16,674 nt of DNA. Source: Methanomassiliicoccaceae archaeon UBA537. Its GTDB lineage: Archaea > Thermoplasmatota > Thermoplasmata > Methanomassiliicoccales > Methanomethylophilaceae. The position numbers and the translations under genes were made by a program. The stretch covers positions 1 to 16,674 of the forward strand of contig DATC01000079.1 of assembly GCA_002504495.1 (NCBI GenBank). Direction: 5' to 3'. Of this stretch, positions 1-4,978 are shown piece by piece. Numbering within the stretch: the stretch's first letter is position 1; the number at the start of each line of letters is the position of its first letter. The notes beneath the pieces were generated by a model. The model did no database searches. It saw only the letters and a program-made list of their open reading frames with translations, and had not been told where the DNA came from.

Positions 1-524
1 GGAGCGGTCACCACGACGAGAGGGCGCGTCGTCTTGACGAACTCGTCGCGTCCGTATCCGTCATCGGACGCTATGAGGTCCACGTTGGACGGATAGCCCG
101 ATATCGGATAGTGGCGGTACACCTTGAGGCCCAGGGCCTCGGCCTTCCTCTGGAACTCGTCGGCGGGAGCCTGCCCGTTGTAGCGGGTGATGACTATCCC
201 GCACACCGGGATCCCCCTGTCGTGGAAGGAGTCCACCAGCCTGAGGGCCTCCATGTCGTATCCGACGCCGAAGTCCTTGCGGACCTTGTTGTGGACTATG
301 TCCTCGGCGCTGATCGCTATTATCGCCTCGGCCTGGTCCCCGAACTCCATGAGCATCCTGATCTTGCTGTCCGGCATGAATCCCGGAAGCACCCTGGACG
401 CATGGTAGTCGTCGAAGAGCTTCCCTCCGAATTCCAGATACAGCTTGCCGCCGGCGCTGCGTATGCGGTCGCGGATGTGCTCGGACTGCATGCGGAGATA
501 GAGGTCGTTGTCGAAACCAGGCAT
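1..524 (-). CDS. DUF1846 (UPF0371) family protein, partial at left edge
   Basis: The first 174 codons of a gene that leaves the window at its 3' end; full-length family members are about 500 residues, so about a third is visible. Family hallmarks are clear: the block EFGGKLFDDYHASRVLPGF at residues 31-49, VITRYNGQ at 111-118, and SDDGYGRDEFVKTTRP at about 153-168, followed by a hydrophobic strand leading to the nucleotide-binding-like region expected next. The family is widespread in bacteria and some archaea, and I know of no firmly established reaction for it. The start is the ATG at 522-524. A TATA-like box centred 27-28 bases upstream and the absence of a clear Shine-Dalgarno point to a leaderless mRNA. 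It is transcribed in the same direction as the GNAT gene upstream, whose stop codon overlaps this promoter. Confidence 0.88.
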   Translation of the reverse strand, partial: MPGFDNDLYLRMQSEHIRDRIRSAGGKLYLEFGGKLFDDYHASRVLPGFMPDSKIRMLMEFGDQAEAIIAISAEDIVHNKVRKDFGVGYDMEALRLVDSFHDRGIPVCGIVITRYNGQAPADEFQRKAEALGLKVYRHYPISGYPSNVDLIASDDGYGRDEFVKTTRPLVVVTA

Positions 525-547
525 GGTCCCCGTCTATGCGGAGGTTG

Positions 548-555
548 TTTATAAG
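548..555 (-). promoter_or_regulatory. TATA-like promoter of the DUF1846 gene
   Basis: Read on the minus strand the box is CTTATAAA, centred 27-28 bases before the ATG at 524. That is the archaeal TATA-to-start distance, so transcription would begin at or next to the start codon. The box overlaps the TAA stop of the GNAT gene (549-551), so the promoter is embedded in the end of the preceding gene. Confidence 0.6.
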
Positions 556-1022
556 GTGGAAGTTGGCGGGCCGCATCGTCGTCCGATGCGTCTGCGGGAC
601 ATGACCACGTGCGGTATTCCCCCGTCGTCGAACTCGTCCGAGATCCGGACGAACCCGAACCTCCGATAGAAGGGCTCGGCCTGGATCTGCGCCTCGATCC
701 TTATCTCCTCGGCGCCGAACCTGTCCTCCGCCACGGCGATGGCCTCTTCCATGATGCGGGTGCCGAGACCGACGCCGCGCCTCCTGGCGATTATCCTTCC
801 GACGGCAGGGGTATCGAACGTCGCCCTCGCCGGAAGGACCCTCGCATACGCCTCGATGCGACCGCCCTCCTCGAACCATACATGGACGGCCTTCTGGTCG
901 AAGCCGTCCGGATCGAGATAGACGGAGTCCTGCTCGACCACGAACACCTCGGAGCGGAGCCTGAGGATCCCGTAGAGCTCGTCGACCGAGAGCTCCGCGA
1001 AATCCCTGACATGCAGGATCAT
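549..1022 (-). CDS. ElaA-like GNAT N-acetyltransferase
   Basis: A 157-residue GNAT-fold acetyltransferase. The N-terminal part (LYGILRLRSEVFVVEQ, residues 16-31) resembles ElaA-type GNATs. The acetyl-CoA pyrophosphate loop is RGVGLG at residues 82-87, and the late PFYRRFGF stretch (117-124) is typical of the fold. The substrate cannot be read from the sequence. The ATG at 1020-1022 overlaps the TGA of the upstream DUF126-Nudix gene as ATGA, with GGGAG four bases before it, so translation is probably coupled and the gene is the third member of the AcnX operon. An in-frame start further upstream at 1112 would lie inside the Nudix domain and lacks GNAT similarity, so I reject it. Whether it has a role in isoprenoid synthesis is unknown; it may only be a passenger. 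Confidence 0.85.
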   Translation of the reverse strand: MILHVRDFAELSVDELYGILRLRSEVFVVEQDSVYLDPDGFDQKAVHVWFEEGGRIEAYARVLPARATFDTPAVGRIIARRRGVGLGTRIMEEAIAVAEDRFGAEEIRIEAQIQAEPFYRRFGFVRISDEFDDGGIPHVVMSRRRIGRRCGPPTSTL

Positions 1023-1804
1023 TCGGCTCCCGGCCTGCGGAGGAATCCCTCCACCATCCCCGGAACCCCGGTGACGACGGGCCTCTTCCCGACATCGGCA
1101 GGATCCACCCATTCGAAGGCCTCGTTCTCATCGTCGAGGACCACATCGGATGAATCGACGGCGTACATGAACGGGAACACGCGCCATATGACGGAGCCGT
1201 CCCTCACCAGGATCGGGTCAGCGGATGCGACGGGCTCCCCGACGCGGATGCCGGTCTCCTCGAGGATCTCCCTCGGCGCGGCCTGCTCCGGGGACTCCCC
1301 CTCCTCGATCATCCCGGACACCAGGGACCAGACTCCCGGGAAGGAACGGCAGGCATCCGGCCTCCTGAGCATCAGGACCTTCCCGCCGCACATGACGACG
1401 GACGACACCGAGTCCTTGGATTCGACGTTCCTGATCTCGACCGTTCCGGCATCGGCGTCCACGACTACGTCGTCGCCGTCCTCGAAGAGAGCGATGGAAG
1501 GCACGGAATCCACCATCGGGATGGAGGATATCACCGCTCCCGTGGCCACGATGGTCTCCGCGGATTCGTTGATCACGGCTGCAGGCGCCTTGCCGTGGAC
1601 CCTGAGATCGTACATCACGAACGACCCCACGGTGCTGCCCTTCCCTCTGGGGAAGACCAGAACGCGTCCGGCGACGTTCCCGCCCGGACCGACGCGGAGC
1701 TCTCCAGTCGAACCGTCCACACCTCCGAGGAAGCTCAGAGGCTCGTCCAGTCTGAGGACCTTTCCTTCGGCCCTTCCTCCCGATATCGTGCGTCCCTCTA
1801 TCAT
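1019..1804 (-). CDS. Phosphomevalonate dehydratase small subunit (DUF126) fused to a Nudix hydrolase domain
   Basis: A 261-residue two-domain protein. Residues 1 to about 128 are a DUF126 / AcnX swivel domain with the conserved motif PRGKGST (52-58), and NESAETIVATGAV (79-91) lies later in the domain. The known partner is AcnX. Together they dehydrate mevalonate 5-phosphate to trans-anhydromevalonate 5-phosphate in the archaeal mevalonate pathway. Residues about 133-261 are a Nudix domain with a complete box: G164, five residues, E170, seven residues, R178-E179, then E182-E183 and G185. Free-standing small subunits are about 130 residues, so the second domain is an addition. The ATG overlaps the AcnX stop as TGATG, with GGAG about seven bases upstream, and the stop overlaps the GNAT start. 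The Nudix substrate is unknown; an isoprenoid mono/diphosphate role or general nucleotide housekeeping are both possible. Confidence 0.88.
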   Translation of the reverse strand: MIEGRTISGGRAEGKVLRLDEPLSFLGGVDGSTGELRVGPGGNVAGRVLVFPRGKGSTVGSFVMYDLRVHGKAPAAVINESAETIVATGAVISSIPMVDSVPSIALFEDGDDVVVDADAGTVEIRNVESKDSVSSVVMCGGKVLMLRRPDACRSFPGVWSLVSGMIEEGESPEQAAPREILEETGIRVGEPVASADPILVRDGSVIWRVFPFMYAVDSSDVVLDDENEAFEWVDPADVGKRPVVTGVPGMVEGFLRRPGAE

Positions 1805-2979
1805 CACATCACCATCTCCAGGAGAACGGAGGCATCCCTCACCATGGCCTTCTGCGAGCACAGCGTCGGCAGGTAGTTCCCCGCCTTGGCGGAATTTGTC
1901 CCGGTGCGCTGGAAGGCACCCTCGATGGGAGCAACCACCATGCAGGTGTCGGCGAGCACGGGGCCGAAGCGCTCCATGATCTCCACATCCTTCGGGCATC
2001 TCGCGCGGACCTCGGCGGATGTGCAGAACCATATCTCGATGTCCTTCCTGACCTTCTCCTTGCCGTCGAGGAACGATGCGATCTGATGCATCTCCTTCTC
2101 CGTGAGATGGGGGCATCCGATCGCTATTAGCTGCACGTCGTCGACGGTGTTGAGCTTGTCGTACGCGGCATCCAGCTCCTCCTTCCCTATATGGATCGTC
2201 TCCAGGTCGGACACATCGAAGGAGCCTGCCTCGGGGGTCGCCCCCTCCGCATGCCACAGCGCCACGGATCCCGCCGCTGCCATGGCCGCCGACAGGGTCT
2301 TGGCCTCCTCCACTCCGGGGGATATGCCTCTGAAGTAGGGGATCCCGCTGCCCATGGCCATTCCGACGGCCTGGCCGAGAAGCGAGTATGAGAACACGGA
2401 TCCGTCGATGTCCGCCTCTATGACCTTCGTGGGACGCCTCTTCTCGTCAAGATGGAGCCCGTAGTTCGCGGTCTTCCCCAGAATCGCCGCGGCCAATGCC
2501 CCCGGACCTCCCTCGCGGTTGGTCCTGGCCCCTATGAACGAGTTGACGAACGACAGGGCGGACGACTCCGCCCAGGCCACATGGTCCCCGAACGAGGGGA
2601 CGTTGGCCCCGGTATACGGGGTGCAGGAGCACGTCTTCATGACGCCCATCTCGCCGTAGAGGTCGATGATCCTGAGCTGCTTCTCGGCGAACTCCGGGGT
2701 GATGTGCATCTCCCTCCACCTGTCCCTGTCCATTCCGACCGGATTGAGCGTGGCCGGGACGCTCACCCTGGCGCCTCCGGCGGCCATGTCCTCGAGGTAC
2801 TTCAGCCCCCCGTCTCCGATCGTCTTGTAGGATGCTCCGGAAAGATGCGCGGAGGTGATGTCTATCAGGTCCTCCGCTCCGTAGATCTTGCCGAGGGCCG
2901 TCAGAAGCTCCATGGCCTTTTGCCTGCTCTCCCCCTCTTCTCCGTCGAGGATCGCCTGCTCCTCCCTGGTCAGATACAT
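1804..2979 (-). CDS. Phosphomevalonate dehydratase large subunit (aconitase X, AcnX)
   Basis: A 391-residue AcnX-family protein of normal length. It shows the family's conserved cysteine-containing blocks: KTCSCTPY (C117, C119), GCPHL (C289), C319, C328, C346, and GTNSAKAGNYLPTLC near the end (C374). Some of these should hold the iron-sulfur cluster used for dehydration. ARTNREGGPGALAAA (151-165) is another conserved block. With the DUF126 subunit encoded immediately downstream (one-base stop/start overlap) it should form phosphomevalonate dehydratase in the cytoplasm. AcnX homologues also act as cis-3-hydroxy-L-proline dehydratases in bacteria, but the archaeal context and split-subunit arrangement favour the mevalonate role. 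The ATG at 2977-2979 sits 26-27 bases from a TATA-like box, consistent with a leaderless start. It is the first gene of the operon. Confidence 0.9.
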   Translation of the reverse strand: MYLTREEQAILDGEEGESRQKAMELLTALGKIYGAEDLIDITSAHLSGASYKTIGDGGLKYLEDMAAGGARVSVPATLNPVGMDRDRWREMHITPEFAEKQLRIIDLYGEMGVMKTCSCTPYTGANVPSFGDHVAWAESSALSFVNSFIGARTNREGGPGALAAAILGKTANYGLHLDEKRRPTKVIEADIDGSVFSYSLLGQAVGMAMGSGIPYFRGISPGVEEAKTLSAAMAAAGSVALWHAEGATPEAGSFDVSDLETIHIGKEELDAAYDKLNTVDDVQLIAIGCPHLTEKEMHQIASFLDGKEKVRKDIEIWFCTSAEVRARCPKDVEIMERFGPVLADTCMVVAPIEGAFQRTGTNSAKAGNYLPTLCSQKAMVRDASVLLEMVM

Positions 2980-3002
2980 GGACCGAGGGATGCGCGACGG
3001 GG

Positions 3003-3008
3003 TTATAG
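3003..3008 (-). promoter_or_regulatory. TATA-like promoter of the AcnX operon
   Basis: On the minus strand the box reads CTATAA within TTCTATAACC, centred 26-27 bases before the AcnX ATG. No Shine-Dalgarno is visible between box and start. It lies back to back with the crcB promoter, and the two boxes are about 25 bases apart in a divergent arrangement. Confidence 0.55.
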
Positions 3009-3029
3009 AACATGATGCACGGCGAGACG

Positions 3030-3035
3030 TTTATA
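3030..3035 (+). promoter_or_regulatory. TATA-like promoter of crcB
   Basis: TTTATA, centred about 26 bases before the ATG at 3058. The spacing favours 3058 over the ATG at 3052 and suggests a leaderless transcript. No fluoride riboswitch fits in the space between box and start. Confidence 0.55.
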
Positions 3036-3057
3036 CGGGACTGCGGATGGCATGCGC

Positions 3058-3423
3058 ATGGGTCTGGAATCGCTCGTCCCCTTCGCCGCCGTCGCCATAG
3101 GCGGCGCCATGGGGGCGCTCAGCAGATACGGCGTGTATCAGGCGGTCGATTCGACGTTCCCGCTGGCCACGTTCATCGTCAACATCGTCGGATGCTGCAT
3201 CGCATCCTACATGATGTTCGCCTGGGGCATCCATGCGGACGGCGCGCTGAAGATGCTGGTGTTCACAGGATTCTTCGGAGCCTTCACGACCATGTCGACG
3301 TTCTCCATCGACACCGTCAACCTTCTCGCGGACGGATCCTACGGCCTCGCGGGCTTCAATATCGCCATCAACTCGCTGCTCTGCGTCGCCGGCGCCGCCT
3401 GCGGAAGATGGCTCGCCATTCTG
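3058..3423 (+). CDS. crcB: Fluoride ion channel CrcB/Fluc, no stop codon at its natural end
   Basis: The conserved body is 122 residues with four membrane segments (about 7-28, 36-57, 65-90 with a break, 98-121), the normal length for a Fluc fluoride exporter. Hallmarks are GGAMGALSRYG (15-25), FIVNIVG with the pore asparagine N42, and GAFTTMSTFS (74-83). The usual motif is TTFSTF, so the first phenylalanine of the fluoride-coordinating Phe box is a methionine here (M79). Fluc works as an antiparallel dimer, and a single gene implies a homodimer unless a partner lies elsewhere. No in-frame stop follows the last helix; the frame stays open to 3897, antisense through hxlR. A TGA at 3435-3437 in another frame would give a protein of normal length if one base were gained or lost. 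I end the feature where family similarity ends. An in-frame ATG at 3052 is an alternative start. Confidence 0.85.
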
Positions 3424-3747
3424 CGAACGCGATTTGACATAGGCGCGATAGGACTCCCCCCATTCCACCATGGATGCCAGAACGGGGTCCAGAGACCTTC
3501 CGAGCTCCGTGAGGGTGTACTCCACGCGCGGGGGGATCTCGTTGTACGAGCGACGGGTCAGAAGGCCTTCCGCCTCCATGTCCCTGAGGTTCGACGTGAG
3601 GACCTTCTGCGAGATGCCTCCGATCGATTTCCTCAGCTCCCCGAACCTCCTCGTGCCGCCCATCAGATCCCTGATGATGAGCACCTTCCATTTGTTGCCG
3701 ATCACGGAAAGCGTGACCTCCACCGGACATGCGGGCAGCTCAGCCAT
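3424..3747 (-). CDS. HxlR-family winged-helix transcriptional regulator, no stop codon at its natural end
   Basis: A MarR/HxlR-type regulator. Conserved blocks are CPVEVTLSVIGNKWKVLIIRD (7-27), RRFGELRKSIGGISQKVLT (33-51) and PPRVEYTLTELGRSLDPVL (72-90). Cys7 is at the position that is redox-active in many HxlR proteins. The homologous body ends at about residue 105-110, the usual family length, but no stop follows. The frame stays open to the TTA-encoded stop at 3031-3033, almost the whole length of crcB in antisense. The start is supported by AGGAGG six bases upstream of the ATG. The gene lies 42 bases downstream of the MBL-like gene on the same strand and probably regulates it, as HxlR genes usually control neighbours. 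The true C-terminus is unresolved in this sequence. Confidence 0.85.
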
Positions 3748-3762
3748 ACGATTCCTCCTAGA

Positions 3763-3782
3763 AGGGGGAGAGGGCTCCCCCT
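3763..3782. terminator. Hairpin between the MBL-like gene and hxlR
   Basis: AGGGGGAG at 3763-3770 pairs perfectly with CTCCCCCT at 3775-3782 across a four-base loop. On the minus strand it follows the TAA of the MBL-like gene by seven bases and precedes the hxlR Shine-Dalgarno. It could attenuate read-through into hxlR or simply structure the leader. No T-run follows, so termination is not certain. Confidence 0.5.
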
Positions 3783-3789
3783 ATTTCGT

Positions 3790-4569
3790 TTAACGCCCTC
3801 GCTGGAAGAAGAGCCCGGCGGTCATATCGAGGTAGTTCTCCCCGGAATAGCCCGGATACGCCTTCTTCACCTCGTCCTTGAACTCGTCCGACGATGAGGT
3901 GCGGGCGGCGATCTCCTTGAGGCTCCTGATGTACGCGATCTTCGTCTCCACGTCCTTCCTGTTCTCGGGAACATAGTGGGAGGAGAGGAACAGCTCGAAT
4001 CCGCGGTCCAGGTATCCCTGGAGATTCGCTATGATCGCGTCCGCATGAGCCGGTCCTGCGACTATGGAATGACAGTCGTGTCCGAGCATGTGGATGTACA
4101 CGGCCTTGGCCGCCGGGATCTCGACCTCGTACGCCTCGCCGTTGGGAACGATGACGAACTCCATCCCGGCGACCTCTATGCTTCCGGGGCCGATGACGCG
4201 GGAGGCCGCGGGCATGCTGGAGTCGAAGTCCTCGCCGAAGGCCTTCGCGAAGCCGTCGACGAGGCTCTTCCCCTGACCTTCGGAGTTGTAGACGACGGCG
4301 GAATCCGTCATGAGGGTCTCGACGTCCGGACGGAACGAGGCTCCCGCGCCGTGATACGACACGAGCTTCGCGACGAGCTCGATCCCGTTCTCCGAGAGCC
4401 AGGCCGTCGCGGCCTCTATGGACTCCTTGAAGCAGGGGAGCTCCAGCGACACCGCCTTTCCGTTCTTGACCGCGAAGATCACCTGGTCGGAGATGGCGTC
4501 TCCCGTGTCGTACACGCATATCTCCATCCCGTCTCCGCATGCTATCGTGTTCATCTTTCCGTATTCCAT
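3790..4569 (-). CDS. Degenerate metallo-beta-lactamase-fold-like protein, function unknown
   Basis: 259 residues. The order of elements resembles an MBL-fold protein: DTGDAISDQVIFAVKNGKAV near the N-terminus, a strand ending SYHGAGAS (71-78) where the HxHxDH metal motif would be, YIHMLGHDCHSIVAG (158-172) where the next histidine normally falls, and LSSHYVPE (195-202) late in the protein. Only scattered histidines (H73, H160, H164, H167, H198) remain, so the metal site is lost or altered. Substrate unknown, and I hold the family assignment loosely. The ATG at 4569 is preferred over the in-frame GTG at 4578 because GGTGA precedes it by five bases. It lies immediately upstream of hxlR in the same direction, and palindromes occupy its promoter. 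Together these suggest an HxlR-controlled unit responding to a small molecule or redox signal. Confidence 0.6.
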   Translation of the reverse strand: MEYGKMNTIACGDGMEICVYDTGDAISDQVIFAVKNGKAVSLELPCFKESIEAATAWLSENGIELVAKLVSYHGAGASFRPDVETLMTDSAVVYNSEGQGKSLVDGFAKAFGEDFDSSMPAASRVIGPGSIEVAGMEFVIVPNGEAYEVEIPAAKAVYIHMLGHDCHSIVAGPAHADAIIANLQGYLDRGFELFLSSHYVPENRKDVETKIAYIRSLKEIAARTSSSDEFKDEVKKAYPGYSGENYLDMTAGLFFQRGR

Positions 4570-4580
4570 TGATTTCACCC

Positions 4581-4631
4581 GTAGACTAGATTTCTACAAG
4601 ATACCTGCATCTGTTTGTAATATTAGTATCT
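4581..4631. promoter_or_regulatory. Two inverted repeats in the promoter of the MBL-like gene
   Basis: GTAGA at 4581-4585 pairs with TCTAC at 4593-4597 (seven-base spacer), and AGATAC at 4599-4604 pairs with GTATCT at 4626-4631. They sit 12-62 bases upstream of the start in an AT-rich stretch with TATA-like sequence around 4615-4625. They are candidate operators for the HxlR regulator encoded downstream. The function is inferred from position only. Confidence 0.4.
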
Positions 4632-4680
4632 GGAAGAAACTAAAACGAAATCAAGGAACACCGACGTGACCTAGTATCCT

Positions 4681-4845
4681 TCAGGAAACGAACGATCGCT
4701 GCCCTTCGACCATGAATCTGAGGCAGAACGGGATCTTCTTGCTGTTGGCCTTGTGGAACTCGACGCATTCCATGCAGTTTCCGTGGCGGGGGCAGTCGGT
4801 CTTCGGGCAGTTGCAGTTGCTGTTCAGAACAGAGATTTGAGACAT
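4681..4845 (-). CDS. Small cysteine-rich protein (54 aa), probable metal-binding
   Basis: The product carries the pattern CNCPKTDCPRHGNCMECVEFHK followed by PFCLR, with cysteines at 11, 13, 18, 24, 27 and 41 and histidines at 21 and 31. Small proteins with this CxCP...C.RHG.C..C..xH...PxCLR pattern are common in anaerobic archaea and bacteria and have no assigned function. The spacing suggests zinc or an iron-sulfur centre. The ATG at 4845 lies 26-27 bases from a CTTATA box, so I take it as a leaderless start. The open frame extends upstream to 5097, but that part overlaps the helicase gene in antisense and has no cysteine-motif similarity. It is transcribed divergently from the helicase. Confidence 0.75.
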   Translation of the reverse strand: MSQISVLNSNCNCPKTDCPRHGNCMECVEFHKANSKKIPFCLRFMVEGQRSFVS

Positions 4846-4867
4846 CGGAATGGCATCGCCCTGTTCT

Positions 4868-4874
4868 CTATAAG
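4868..4874 (-). promoter_or_regulatory. TATA-like promoter of the cysteine-rich protein gene
   Basis: CTTATA on the minus strand, centred 26-27 bases before the ATG at 4845. No Shine-Dalgarno is present. It matches the leaderless geometry seen at several other genes in the window. Confidence 0.55.
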
Positions 4875-4934
4875 AAAGGATACACGTCGATGCGGTTCCG
4901 ATCGACATCGTTAAAGCTGCTCCGGACGATCCTC

Positions 4935-4942
4935 GATTAAAC
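4935..4942 (+). promoter_or_regulatory. Weak TATA-like box upstream of the helicase gene
   Basis: GATTAAAC about 40 bases before the ATG at 4979. This would give a short leader containing GAGGT at 4969-4973, a reasonable Shine-Dalgarno five bases from the start. A leadered transcript is unlike most neighbours here. Confidence 0.35.
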
Positions 4943-4978
4943 CGGACCATCTCGATTCCGGCTCCGACGAGGTCTGAA

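Noticed and set aside
61..1146. Long minus-strand open frame of 361 codons across the DUF1846 and GNAT genes
   Set aside because: Arginine- and glycine-rich translation without domain similarity; it is a shifted frame of the real DUF1846 and GNAT genes.
609..1979. Plus-strand open frame of 456 codons
   Set aside because: Antisense shadow of the GNAT and DUF126-Nudix genes, whose frames carry clear motifs and coupled starts.
3036..3057. Fluoride riboswitch before crcB
   Set aside because: Only about 20 bases separate the promoter box from the start, too short for the aptamer.
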